Source: Ruania alba (GTDB taxonomy: Bacteria > Actinomycetota > Actinomycetes > Actinomycetales > Beutenbergiaceae). Taken from it: a stretch of 64,000 nt of DNA. Below are positions 17,140 through 25,395 of this stretch, piece after piece. The stretch is from positions 2,170,001 through 2,234,000 of the forward strand of contig NZ_FNTX01000002.1 of assembly GCF_900105765.1 (NCBI RefSeq), in the 5' to 3' direction. The position numbers and the translations under genes are program-made. Under the pieces are notes generated by a model, which searched no databases, was not told the origin of the DNA, and was given only the letters and a program-made list of their open reading frames with translations. Every line of letters begins with the position of its first letter. The first letter of the stretch is position 1.

Positions 17140-18116
17140 CGTTGGCTCCTTGAGGTGGGGACGTAGCCCAGCTGGGTGTCGACGACGTTCAACAACTCCC
17201 GATCGGACCGCCACCGGGTGAGGTTCTCGGCGAAGAGCCGATCGAGCTCGTCTCGCCAGCCTTGCACGTCTCCGGACTGATGGGCAGTGATCGAGACCCC
17301 GGGCATCGTCCACAGCGGATGATCGGAGGGCAGCGGTTCCGGATCGGTGACGTCGAGCACGGCACCGGCGATGCTGCCCTGCTCCAGGGCGGTGACCAGA
17401 TCCGGGGTGTGGACCAGCTCGCCACGCCCGACGTTGATCAGCCGGGCGTGCGGCGCCATCGCGGCGAAGGCGGCGGCGTCGAACATGTGCCGGGTGGTGG
17501 GGGTCAGCGGTGCCACCGCCACGGCCCAGTCGGCTTCGGCCAGGCCGCCGTGCAAGTCGTCGGTCACGGTGCCGAAGTCCGGGTCGTCGGTGATCACCCG
17601 CCGGCCGGCGCCGCTGACTTCCATCCCGGCGGCGCGCAACAAGCGGGCGATCGAACGGCCGATCGCGCCGGTGCCCACCACCACCACGCGCTTGCCGGCT
17701 ACCCGGGTGGACTCGCGGTGCCGCCAGGTGCGCCGATCCTGGTCCGCCCAGCAGGCCCGAAGATTCTTCGCCTCGGCGAGGATCTGACCCAGCACATACT
17801 CGGCGATCGCGTCGTCGAACACCCCGCGCGAGTTCGTCACCGTCACCTCGCTCGCGATCAGATCGTCGAAGAGCACCGGGTCCACTCCTGCGGCGGCCAC
17901 GTGCACCCAACGCAACGCGTCCGCCGTCGGCCATGCCCCGCTGAGCGCGTGACTGAGGAAGTGGTGCAGATAGAGCACCTCCGCCCCGGGCAGCGCATCT
18001 GCCAGGTGCTCCTCGTCGGTGAACCGCACGGGCACCTGAGTGGCCAGCTCCTCGAGTGCGGGGGAGGAGGGCGGCTCGCCCTCGTGAAGGACGACGACAG
18101 CAGTGGGTTCCGACAC
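17136..18116 (-). CDS. D-isomer-specific 2-hydroxyacid dehydrogenase
   Basis: The 326-aa protein has the NAD-binding VVVVGTGAIGRSIARLL (GxGxxG), the conserved substrate-loop Arg region INVGRGELVHTPDL, DPEPLPSDHPLW and a late ITAHQSGD with the catalytic His. In this branch the usual S-x-H is A-H-Q-S, which remains consistent. It interconverts a 2-keto acid and a D-2-hydroxy acid. The GTG start at 18116 lies only 6 bases after a good -10 element, implying a leaderless or nearly leaderless mRNA. It is coupled to the amidase. Confidence 0.9.
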   Translation of the reverse strand: MSEPTAVVVLHEGEPPSSPALEELATQVPVRFTDEEHLADALPGAEVLYLHHFLSHALSGAWPTADALRWVHVAAAGVDPVLFDDLIASEVTVTNSRGVFDDAIAEYVLGQILAEAKNLRACWADQDRRTWRHRESTRVAGKRVVVVGTGAIGRSIARLLRAAGMEVSGAGRRVITDDPDFGTVTDDLHGGLAEADWAVAVAPLTPTTRHMFDAAAFAAMAPHARLINVGRGELVHTPDLVTALEQGSIAGAVLDVTDPEPLPSDHPLWTMPGVSITAHQSGDVQGWRDELDRLFAENLTRWRSDRELLNVVDTQLGYVPTSRSQR

Positions 18117-18117
18117 A

Positions 18118-18145
18118 TTGACAACGTATGAGCGGGTCGTACTAT
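18118..18145 (+). promoter_or_regulatory. Promoter for the racemase-regulator operon
   Basis: TTGACA (18118-18123), 16-base spacer, TACTAT (18140-18145) on the plus strand. It overlaps the opposite promoter almost completely, and its -10 runs into the ATTGTCAACAAT box. Predicted start of transcription is near 18152, about 22 bases before the GTG at 18174. Confidence 0.65.
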
Positions 18146-18151
18146 TGTCAA
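18123..18151 (-). promoter_or_regulatory. Promoter for the dehydrogenase-amidase operon
   Basis: On the minus strand TTGACA (18146-18151) and TACGTT (18123-18128) are separated by exactly 17 bases, a near-consensus sigma-70-type promoter. The -35 is inside the ATTGTCAACAAT box. The GTG start codon is 6 bases beyond the -10, so transcription should begin at or next to the start codon. Confidence 0.68.
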
Positions 18152-18155
18152 CAAT
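18144..18155. promoter_or_regulatory. ATTGTNNACAAT palindrome, candidate GntR operator (site 2)
   Basis: ATTGTCAACAAT is palindromic at 10 of 12 positions and matches the box at 12698-12709. It covers the -35 of the leftward promoter and touches the -10 of the rightward one, an ideal place for a repressor to shut both. The FCD-type GntR gene is the last gene of the rightward operon. Confidence 0.65.
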
Positions 18156-18173
18156 CAGAATCCGGGTCCGACG

Positions 18174-19013
18174 GTGCGAAAGAGGCCGGTATTGGAACTG
18201 AACGGCATCGAGTTCGACGGGCCGCTCGCCCAGCGTGGGATCGGAATCATCGCGCCGTTCGACCTGGCCCTGGAACGAGAGTTGTGGCGCTGGTGCCCGC
18301 TCGAAGTGAGCCTGCACCTCGCTCGCACCCCTTTCGAACCGGTGCCGGTGAGCCTGGAGATGGCCGCGCTCGTCTCGGACGCCGCGCACCTCAAGCGCGC
18401 CACGCGTGACGTGCTCGGGGTGGAGCCCGAGGTGGTGGCCTACCTGTGTAACTCGGGCAGTTTCATCAACGGACTGGCGTACGAGCGCAGTCTGTGCGAG
18501 GCCATCGAAGAGGCCGGTGCGCCCTCGGCGCTGACCACCTCCGGTGCCCTCGTGGAGGCGATCCGCGCCCTGAACCTGAGCAAGATCAGCGTGATCACCC
18601 CTTACGACGAGCCGCTCACGCTCCGCCTGCATGCCTTCCTGGCCGAACTGGGTGTGGAGGTGGTCCGCTCCAACCACCTCGGGCTCGGTGGCGGCATCTG
18701 GAAGGTGAACTACCGCACCGTGGCCGAGCGCATCATGGAGGCGGACGCCCCCGACGCCGAGGCCGTGTTCGTCTCCTGCACGAACCTGCCCACCTACGAC
18801 GTGATCGACCCGCTCGAGCGCGCGCTTGGCAAGCCGGTCCTCACCGCCAACCAGCTCACCATGTGGGCGTGCCTGGAGCGGATGGGCCTGCCGCTGATGG
18901 GGCCGGGGCAGTGGCTACGCTCTGTCTTCGGCACCGACAGCACTGACAGCACCGGCGAGCCGGGCAAGCACCCCGCAGACACACCCGCACCAGGAGGGGA
19001 ACACCCGACATGA
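18174..19013 (+). CDS. Asp/Glu racemase superfamily protein (maleate isomerase/arylmalonate decarboxylase-like)
   Basis: The 279-aa protein has the two-Cys architecture of this fold: YLCNSGSFINGLAY near residue 92 and FVSCTNLPTYDVIDPLE near residue 202, each Cys placed to work on one face of the substrate. KISVITPYDEPLTLRL and KPVLTANQLTMWACL are typical. Members isomerise maleate, racemise amino acids or hydantoins, or decarboxylate malonates. GTG at 18174 is used, though a TTG at 18192 is possible. It begins the operon ending with the GntR gene and overlaps the next gene by ATGA. Confidence 0.85.
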   Translation: MRKRPVLELNGIEFDGPLAQRGIGIIAPFDLALERELWRWCPLEVSLHLARTPFEPVPVSLEMAALVSDAAHLKRATRDVLGVEPEVVAYLCNSGSFINGLAYERSLCEAIEEAGAPSALTTSGALVEAIRALNLSKISVITPYDEPLTLRLHAFLAELGVEVVRSNHLGLGGGIWKVNYRTVAERIMEADAPDAEAVFVSCTNLPTYDVIDPLERALGKPVLTANQLTMWACLERMGLPLMGPGQWLRSVFGTDSTDSTGEPGKHPADTPAPGGEHPT

Positions 19014-19732
19014 GCCAGACCGCCGTCGGATTCATCTACCCCGACCACGCCGCCGAGGATGACTACCCCTACGCCGCTGAGCTGCTGTTTGCCTCCGGTG
19101 AGGTGCGCCTCGAGGTCACCCACATCTACGGCACCGACCTGCACGCCGTCCCTGAGCTGCTTGACCTCGGCAGCCCGGAACGGCTGGCCGCCGGCGCCGC
19201 ACAGCTCGCCGGGCTGCGTCCGCAGGCCGTGGTCTGGGCCTGCACGTCCGGCAGCTTCGTCTACGGGCCCGACGGCGCACGCGAGCAGGTGCGCCGGCTC
19301 GCCGTGGCTGCTGGGGTCCCCGCCTCCAGCACTAGTTTCGCGTTCACTCGCGCCGCGCAGTCCCTCGGCCTGGAGCGGGTGGCCGTGGCAGCGAGCTACC
19401 CACAGGACGTGGCCGGCCTGTTCGCCGAGTTCCTCGGTGCTGCCGGTATCGAGGTGCTCGAGATGGCCGGTGCCGGGATCGACACCGCCGCTGAGGTGGG
19501 CACGCTGGAGCGTGAGGCGGTGCTCGACCTCGCGGCCGCGAACGATCGCCCCGAGGCCGAGGCACTGCTCATCCCAGACACCGCGATGCACACGCTGCGA
19601 TGGATCCCCGACCTGGAGGAACGCCTCGGAAAACCCGTGCTGACCGCGAACCAGGTGACCATCTGGGAGGGCCTGCGACTGGTGGGCCACCGCGCCGCGC
19701 ACCCGGCGCTGGGCACCCTGTTCGGAGCGTGA
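19010..19732 (+). CDS. Asp/Glu racemase superfamily protein, second paralogue lacking one catalytic Cys
   Basis: The 240-aa protein is a distant paralogue of the upstream gene: VVWACTSGSFVYGPDGARE carries the first Cys (about residue 77), followed by TSFAFTRAAQSLGLERVAVA and KPVLTANQVTIWEGLR. At the place of the second Cys it reads LLIPDTAMHTL, so that residue is replaced. A one-Cys active site is known for arylmalonate decarboxylase, so it may decarboxylate or act as a partner subunit rather than racemise. ATG at 19010 overlaps the upstream stop and has AGGAGGGG upstream. Confidence 0.83.
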   Translation: MSQTAVGFIYPDHAAEDDYPYAAELLFASGEVRLEVTHIYGTDLHAVPELLDLGSPERLAAGAAQLAGLRPQAVVWACTSGSFVYGPDGAREQVRRLAVAAGVPASSTSFAFTRAAQSLGLERVAVAASYPQDVAGLFAEFLGAAGIEVLEMAGAGIDTAAEVGTLEREAVLDLAAANDRPEAEALLIPDTAMHTLRWIPDLEERLGKPVLTANQVTIWEGLRLVGHRAAHPALGTLFGA

Positions 19733-19736
19733 GCCG

Positions 19737-20396
19737 ATGCTTCCCGACCCGTCCCCAGCCCACCGGCTCTCCACCGCGGAGCTGATCGCCGAACAGCTCC
19801 GCGCGGCCATCATGAACGGCACGCTCGCCCCGGGTGAGCAGCTCGGCGAGGCCGAGATCGCCACCCGGTTCGAGGTCTCCCGCGGCCCCGTCCGGGAGGC
19901 CCTGCAACGCCTCGTCTCGGAGGGGATCGCCCGCAGCGTGCGCCACCGCGGCATCTTCGTGCCCGAGCTCGACCTCGCCGACATGATCGACGTCTACCGG
20001 TCCCGCGCGGTGATCGAACGAGGTGCGGGCAGGATCATTCTCGACGGCGACCGCGACGCCGCGTGGCGCATGCTGGCCGAGCCAGTCGAGACGATGGCCC
20101 GCGCCGCCGAGCGCAGCGACCCGACAGGTGTCTCGAACGCCGATCAGGCCTTCCACGAAGTGTTCGTGGACGCCACCGGGAGTCCACGCCTGATCCGAGC
20201 GCTGCGCACGCTCCTGGTCGAGACCCGCATCTGCCTCGGCGAGCTGCAGACGACCTATCCGGACCTGCGCGAGCAGGTGCGCGAGCATGAACTGTGGCGT
20301 GAGACGGTCCGCACCGGCTCGCCCGAGGAGATGGACGCCGTCATCGATGCCCACCTCACCGATGCGGTACAGCGCCTCGAGGACAAGCTCGCCTGA
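19737..20396 (+). CDS. GntR family transcriptional regulator, FCD domain
   Basis: The 219-aa protein has an N-terminal winged helix (STAELIAEQLRAAIMNGTL, then FEVSRGPVREALQRLVSEG) and a C-terminal FCD all-helical ligand domain with metal-binding candidates in NADQAFHEVFV and in the late DAHL segment. FCD regulators usually bind organic-acid intermediates of the genes they control. It is 4 bases after the second racemase-fold gene and ends the operon. It is the likely protein binding both ATTGTNNACAAT boxes and so probably controls gabD, the aminotransferase, dehydrogenase-amidase and its own operon. Confidence 0.92.
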   Translation: MLPDPSPAHRLSTAELIAEQLRAAIMNGTLAPGEQLGEAEIATRFEVSRGPVREALQRLVSEGIARSVRHRGIFVPELDLADMIDVYRSRAVIERGAGRIILDGDRDAAWRMLAEPVETMARAAERSDPTGVSNADQAFHEVFVDATGSPRLIRALRTLLVETRICLGELQTTYPDLREQVREHELWRETVRTGSPEEMDAVIDAHLTDAVQRLEDKLA

Positions 20397-20513
20397 GACG
20401 CGATCCGGGGTGCCGAACCCCTCCGCGCGCAGATCGCAGATCGTGGCGACCGAACACCAGCGACCGGCCCGGATACCGGCGCGCGTCCGGATCGAGCGAC
20501 TACCCTCGGCGGT

Positions 20514-21530
20514 GTGAGCGAGCGCAACGATCCGGACCTCTCGACGCTTCGGCGGCACGAGGAGCGTCTCCTCGGAGGACCCGGGGTGATGACCGTGGCC
20601 GAGTTCGCCGCTGCCGCCGAAGTGCCCGAACACGTCGTGCGCACCTACTGGCGTGCACTCGGCTTCGCCGACGTGCCCGCCGCCGAGCACTGGTTCACCG
20701 ACGCCGACGTGACGGCGCTGCGCTCCCTGGTGGACGTCGTGACCGAGGGCGGCATGAGCCTGACCACGGCTCAGGACCTGGTGCGTGCGCTCGGGCACTC
20801 GATGGACCGCCTGGTGCTGTGGCAGGTGGAGGCGCTCGTGCAGGATGCCTCCACGCGATTCGAGCTGGACGACGTCAGCGCCCGGCTGGTGGTGCTGGAC
20901 CGGCTCGTGGAGCTCAGCCCGCTGCTGCGTGAGCAGCTCGACTACGCGTGGCGACGCCAGCTGGCTGCACTCCTGGGCCGGATCGACAAGGACGTCTCCC
21001 AGTTGGGCAACGAGACCCCGGACCCCGGACAGCTGCCGCTGGAACGCGCCGTCGGGTTCATCGACATCGTCTCCTACACCACGCGCGCAGCGGATCTGGA
21101 CCCGGCGGCCCTGGCCACTCTGGTGCAGGACTTCGAGACCGCTGCACGTGACGTCGTGGCCCAGACCGGCGGCCGGGTGGTGAAGACCATCGGTGACGCC
21201 GTGCTGTTCGTCGCCGATGATCTGTTCACCGGCGTGCAGGTGGCCACCGACCTGGTCACCACGATGGAGGCACGAGACTTGCCGGTGCGCGGGTCGGTGG
21301 TGTGGGGGCGCGTGCTGTCCCGATCAGGGGACATCTTCGGGCCGGTGGTGAACCTGGCGTCCCGGCTCACCGATATTGCCGGGCCCGGCACCGTGCTGAT
21401 GGACGACGTCTCAGCCGCGCTGCTCGAGGGCGGGCCCGGTGCACGCGACTTCACTCTCGAACCGGTGGACTGGCAGTCGGTCCCTGGCCTGGGCGAGGTG
21501 CACCCGGTGCGGGTGGCTCGTACGGTCTGA
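20514..21530 (+). CDS. Class III adenylate/guanylate cyclase
   Basis: The 338-aa protein has an N-terminal helical regulatory part (about 1-170, with a MerR-like helix-turn-helix start) and a C-terminal cyclase domain. GFIDIVSYT holds the first metal Asp, VVKTIGDAVLFV the second, and GPVVNLASRLTDIA the transition-state Asn and Arg. It makes cAMP, or less likely cGMP, in the cytoplasm; no membrane segment is seen. The start is GTG at 20514. Cyclases of this kind commonly sit near birA and purK in related actinobacteria, so the 11-20 kb block probably interrupts that order. Confidence 0.92.
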   Translation: MSERNDPDLSTLRRHEERLLGGPGVMTVAEFAAAAEVPEHVVRTYWRALGFADVPAAEHWFTDADVTALRSLVDVVTEGGMSLTTAQDLVRALGHSMDRLVLWQVEALVQDASTRFELDDVSARLVVLDRLVELSPLLREQLDYAWRRQLAALLGRIDKDVSQLGNETPDPGQLPLERAVGFIDIVSYTTRAADLDPAALATLVQDFETAARDVVAQTGGRVVKTIGDAVLFVADDLFTGVQVATDLVTTMEARDLPVRGSVVWGRVLSRSGDIFGPVVNLASRLTDIAGPGTVLMDDVSAALLEGGPGARDFTLEPVDWQSVPGLGEVHPVRVARTV

Positions 21531-21632
21531 GGGCCGACGGGCCGTCCATTCCGGAGAGTCCGCCGCGGGACTCGCACCCGATCCACAGATGAATCTGGCG
21601 CTGGTGGCCCTACGTGGCATTAGCATGGCCGT

Positions 21633-22316
21633 GTGACCCGAGTTCTATTAGCAGAAGATGACCCGGCCATTGCCGAGCCGCTGGCGCGGGCGTTGACGCG
21701 TGAGGGGTACGAGGTGTCGGTGCACGGGACCGGCCGCGGGGCGATCGATGAGGCTTCCCAGGCGGACCTGTTCGTGCTCGATCTCGGACTTCCGGACATG
21801 GACGGCCTCGACGTCGCCCGGTGGATCCGGAACCAGGGGCTGACCACACCCATCCTCGTGCTCACCGCTCGTGCGGACGAGGTGGACCTGGTGGTGGGCC
21901 TGGACGCCGGCGCCGACGACTACGTGACCAAGCCCTTCCGGCTTGCCGAGCTGCTCGCACGGGTGCGGGCGCTGCTGCGGCGTGCCGGCTCGGACGGGGT
22001 GGATGAGGAGGAGATCTCCGCGCAGGACGTGCGGGTGGACGTCTCCGCGCACCGGGCGTTCCAGGGGGAGCGGGAGCTTCAACTCACCGCGAAGGAGTTC
22101 GAGCTGCTGCGGGTGCTGGTCCGCGAGGCCGGCTCGGTGGTCTCCCGCGACGCGCTGATGCGTGAAGTGTGGGCCTCCGACCCGACCGGGTCCACCAAGA
22201 CTCTCGATATGCACGTCTCCTGGTTGCGCCGCAAGCTCGGCGACGATGCGAATGCGCCGCGGTACGTCTCAACCGTGCGGGGGATGGGCTTCCGGTTCGA
22301 GGACGGGGTGAGCTGA
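21633..22316 (+). CDS. OmpR/PhoB-type response regulator
   Basis: The 227-aa protein has a receiver domain with acidic pocket AEDD, phospho-acceptor Asp50 in FVLDLGLPDMDG, a conserved Thr (LTARADEVD) and Lys (YVTKPFRL), and a C-terminal winged-helix domain (LTAKEFELLRVLV ... LDMHVSWLRRKLGDD). Start is GTG at 21633. It is followed directly by its sensor kinase gene. Confidence 0.95.
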   Translation: MTRVLLAEDDPAIAEPLARALTREGYEVSVHGTGRGAIDEASQADLFVLDLGLPDMDGLDVARWIRNQGLTTPILVLTARADEVDLVVGLDAGADDYVTKPFRLAELLARVRALLRRAGSDGVDEEEISAQDVRVDVSAHRAFQGERELQLTAKEFELLRVLVREAGSVVSRDALMREVWASDPTGSTKTLDMHVSWLRRKLGDDANAPRYVSTVRGMGFRFEDGVS

Positions 22317-22317
22317 C

Positions 22318-23652
22318 CTGCGCAGACGCGTCCTGACGGCCACCATCGCGGCCGTGACGGTCGCGGTTCTTCTCCTCGGCGTGCCCATGGGAATCTTCGG
22401 TGCGCTGATGGTGCAGGACAGCATGAAGCAGAACCTCCGCGTGCGCACCGAGTCGGTGACGCGCAACGTGGAGACCCGGATCGGGCTGAACACGCCGATC
22501 GACCAGGAGTTCCTGGACCGGTGGGTCGATGCGGACTCAGGGACCCCGGCCCGGATCACCGTGGTGCTCACCGATGGGACCGAGATCGTTGCCGGGCCAG
22601 ACGTGGGTGGCCCGGACGACGTCTTCGCCGCCGTGAGCACGTCCGCCTCCGGCGTTGAGGTGCGGCTCGAGATCAGTGCCTCCTTGCTGTTCTGGCGCGG
22701 TGCGCAGGTAGTCATCCTGGTGGTGCTCGCCTCGGTGGTGGCGTTCGCGCTCGCCGCGGTGGTGGCACACTGGCAAGCCCGCCGACTCGCGGCCCCGCTG
22801 ATCTATCTGGCCGCTAGCGCCGAACAGATCGGTTCCGGTCAGGTGCGCCCGCGGATGGAGATCTCCGGGGTGGAGGAGATCGACCTGGTGGCGGCCGAGC
22901 TGGTCCGCACCAGTGACCGGATGGCGGGCCGGATCGCGGCCGAGCGCCAGTTCGCGGCGAACGTCTCGCATCAGCTGCGCACGCCGCTCACTGCGCTCTC
23001 GATGCGGCTGGAAGAGATCCAGCTGCTCAGTGAGGACGAGGAGGTCCGCAACGAGGCACGGATCTCCTTGGAGCAGGTGGAGCGCCTGGTGCACGTGGTG
23101 GATGACCTGCTCAAGGCCTCCCGGAAGGCCGACGGCGGAACGACCGAGGCACTGCACCTGGACGAGGTCTTCGCCCAGCAGGAGGAGGAGTGGGCGCACA
23201 CCTATGAGCGAGCCGGGCGCGTGGTGGAGTTCTCCGGTGCTTCGGACATCTCCGTCTTCGCTACCCCGGGAGCGCTCGCGCAGGCGCTGGCGACGTTGTT
23301 GGAGAACTCTCTCAAGTACGGGGAGGGGACCACCTCGGTGCGGGTGCGCCCGTCCAAGTCCGGCGCCGACACCGGTGTGGTGATCGAGGTGGCCGATGAA
23401 GGCCCCGGGGTCAGCGATGAGCTGGCGCCACGGATCTTCGAGCGACACGTGACTGCGGGCCGCGGGACGGGGCTTGGTCTGGGCCTGGCACGTGATCTGG
23501 TCACTGCCGACGGCGGCCGGCTGGAGCTGGCGCAACGGCGTCCGCCCATCTTCGCGATCTTCCTGAACGCGGTACCGAAACGGCTGGATCCGGACGTGGT
23601 GCTGCCACCGGGGTCCCTGGTGGTGGTCGGCCGGCGGCGCCGCCGCCGCTAG
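22318..23652 (+). CDS. Sensor histidine kinase
   Basis: The protein has a short N-terminal membrane segment, an extracytoplasmic loop of about 80 residues, a second membrane helix (VVILVVLASVVAFALAAVV), a HAMP linker, the H-box FAANVSHQLRTPLTAL, and ATPase boxes (LLENSLKYGEG, VADEGPGVSDEL, GTGLGLGLARD). The first ATG/GTG is GTG at 22354, but that would drop the basic head of the first membrane helix. The codons from CTG at 22318 read (L)RRRVLTATIAAV, exactly the expected N-terminus, one base after the response-regulator stop. I therefore place the start at 22318 as a rare CTG; 22354 is the conservative alternative. It phosphorylates the adjacent regulator. Confidence 0.85.
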   Translation: MRRRVLTATIAAVTVAVLLLGVPMGIFGALMVQDSMKQNLRVRTESVTRNVETRIGLNTPIDQEFLDRWVDADSGTPARITVVLTDGTEIVAGPDVGGPDDVFAAVSTSASGVEVRLEISASLLFWRGAQVVILVVLASVVAFALAAVVAHWQARRLAAPLIYLAASAEQIGSGQVRPRMEISGVEEIDLVAAELVRTSDRMAGRIAAERQFAANVSHQLRTPLTALSMRLEEIQLLSEDEEVRNEARISLEQVERLVHVVDDLLKASRKADGGTTEALHLDEVFAQQEEEWAHTYERAGRVVEFSGASDISVFATPGALAQALATLLENSLKYGEGTTSVRVRPSKSGADTGVVIEVADEGPGVSDELAPRIFERHVTAGRGTGLGLGLARDLVTADGGRLELAQRRPPIFAIFLNAVPKRLDPDVVLPPGSLVVVGRRRRRR

Positions 23653-24212
23653 GAGCGGTCGGCCGCCGAGGCTTCGGCTTCGGCAAGGTTGTGGTCGGAA
23701 TCAGCGCCGGAAGCGACCACAACGTTGCCCGAGGGGCCCGTGAACACCCAGTACCGGTAGGCCAGGTACCGGAAGGCGGTCCCGAGCACGAGGCCCACCC
23801 CGTTGGCCGAGATGTTGTCCGCCAGCGGCGAGGTGAAGCCGAGCAGATAGTGCGAGACGGCCAGGCAGCCGACGGCGATCGCCATCCCGATCACATTCAC
23901 CACCGCGAACTGCACGAGCTCCTTGCTCCGCGCTGCCGGTGTCTCCGCGCTGCGCTTGGCGGCGAACGCCCAGTACCGGTTGCCGAGCCACGCCACCAGC
24001 ACGGCCACCGAGACCGAGATGACCTTCGCCGTCAGGGGTTTGTGGCCGAGGATCTCGCCCGGGCCGAACCGCAGCAGGTTCATCAGTCCCGTGTCCACGA
24101 TGAAGGCGATGAGCCCGACGGTGCCGAACCGGAGCAGTTCACCGAGCCAGGTGATCAGGCGCGCGAGCGGGCGCGACTGGCTCCGGGAGGTGCGTGCGGT
24201 GGACTCGGTCAC
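23649..24212 (-). CDS. GtrA family membrane protein
   Basis: The 187-aa protein has four predicted membrane helices and the GtrA pattern: ELLRFGTVGLIAFIVDTGLM, WLGNRYWAFA, ELVQFAVVNVIGMAIAVG and LGTAFRYLAYRYWVF. GtrA proteins are thought to help move polyprenyl-linked sugars across the membrane. GTG at 24212 is chosen as it precedes a typical short basic N-terminus; the open frame continues upstream only antisense to purK. Its stop overlaps the convergent histidine kinase end by 4 bases. Confidence 0.9.
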   Translation of the reverse strand: MTESTARTSRSQSRPLARLITWLGELLRFGTVGLIAFIVDTGLMNLLRFGPGEILGHKPLTAKVISVSVAVLVAWLGNRYWAFAAKRSAETPAARSKELVQFAVVNVIGMAIAVGCLAVSHYLLGFTSPLADNISANGVGLVLGTAFRYLAYRYWVFTGPSGNVVVASGADSDHNLAEAEASAADRS

Positions 24213-24246
24213 CGAGTCAGGATAACCGTCGGTAGGGTGAGCCCTC

Positions 24247-25395
24247 ATGGGACCAGTCGTAGCCGTGGTTGGTGGCGGGCAGCTTGCCCGCATGATGGCC
24301 GAACCCGCCGGGGCACTGCAGATCCGGCTCCAAGCGCTCGTCGAGGCCGCTGACGGCGCCACCGCACAGGTGGTGCCGGACGCCCGCGTAGGCGCTGCTG
24401 CCGACGCGGCCGCCGTGGCGGACATTGCACGTGGGGCGGATGTGCTCACCTTCGAGCACGAACACGTCCCCGCCGAGGTACTGGCAGCCCTGGTGGCCGA
24501 CGGGGTGAATCTGCAGCCAGGACCGGACGTGCTCCGGCACGCGCAGGACAAGATCGTGATGCGCCACCGGATGACTGAGCTCGGCGTGCCGTGCCCCCGT
24601 TGGGTGGCCGCGGCGTCGGTTGCCGACATCGAGGCCTTCGGTGATGAGGTGGGCTGGCCGATCGTGGCGAAGACGCCGGTCGGCGGATACGACGGTAAGG
24701 GCGTGAAGGTCCTCACCGGCGCTGACGAGGCGTCCGTCGCCGACGTGCTGCCCTGGTTCGAGCACCCACGAGGTGAGGTGCTGCTCGAGGAGCGGGTCGG
24801 CTTCCGGCGCGAACTGGCCGTCCTGGTGGGGCGGCGCCCCTCCGGTGAGATCCGGTCCTGGCCGGTGGTCGAGACCGTGCAGAGCGAGGGCGTGTGTGCC
24901 GAGGTGATGGCACCGGCCCCGGACCTCCCCGCCCACCTGGCCGAGGATGCGGTGGATGTAGCCGAGGCGATTGCCGAGGGGCTCGGCGTCACCGGGGTGC
25001 TCGCGGTCGAGATGTTCGAGGCCGCCGACGGGGTGATCCTGGTCAACGAGCTCGCGATGCGCCCCCACAACAGCGGCCACTTCACCATCGAGGGATCGGT
25101 GACCAGCCAGTTCGAACAGCACCTGCGGGCCGTGCTGGACCTCCCGCTGGGCGCCACAGACCTCACGGCACCGGTCGCCGTCATGGTGAACGTGCTCGGG
25201 TCCGAGCTCGAGGACCCCTCGAGCGCCTACGCGACCCTGATGGAGTCCTACCCCGAGGCCAAGGTGCACCTGTACGGGAAATCGGTGCGCCCTGGGCGCA
25301 AGCTCGGTCATATCACGGTGACCGGGACCGATCTGCCCACGGTGCGCCGTCGGGCACAGGAAGCAGCGGCGCTGCTGGGAGGACGCCAGAGATGA
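24247..25395 (+). CDS. purK: 5-(carboxyamino)imidazole ribonucleotide synthase PurK
   Basis: The 382-aa ATP-grasp enzyme makes N5-CAIR from AIR, bicarbonate and ATP in purine synthesis. [11 protein letters not shown] starts the domain; [21 protein letters not shown] (grasp loop), LLEERVGF and [15 protein letters not shown] follow. Length is normal. It overlaps purE by ATGA, so the two consecutive pathway enzymes are made together. Confidence 0.97.
   Translation: MGPVVAVVGGGQLARMMAEPAGALQIRLQALVEAADGATAQVVPDARVGAAADAAAVADIARGADVLTFEHEHVPAEVLAALVADGVNLQPGPDVLRHAQDKIVMRHRMTELGVPCPRWVAAASVADIEAFGDEVGWPIVAKTPVGGYDGKGVKVLTGADEASVADVLPWFEHPRGEVLLEERVGFRRELAVLVGRRPSGEIRSWPVVETVQSEGVCAEVMAPAPDLPAHLAEDAVDVAEAIAEGLGVTGVLAVEMFEAADGVILVNELAMRPHNSGHFTIEGSVTSQFEQHLRAVLDLPLGATDLTAPVAVMVNVLGSELEDPSSAYATLMESYPEAKVHLYGKSVRPGRKLGHITVTGTDLPTVRRRAQEAAALLGGRQR

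Noticed and set aside
24213-24246. Purine riboswitch before purK
   Set aside because: Only 34 bases separate the divergent GtrA and purK starts, too short for an aptamer.
24213-25311. Open frames on the minus strand across purK, including an extension of GtrA
   Set aside because: GtrA starts with a normal short N-terminus at 24212; the remainder is antisense to purK.
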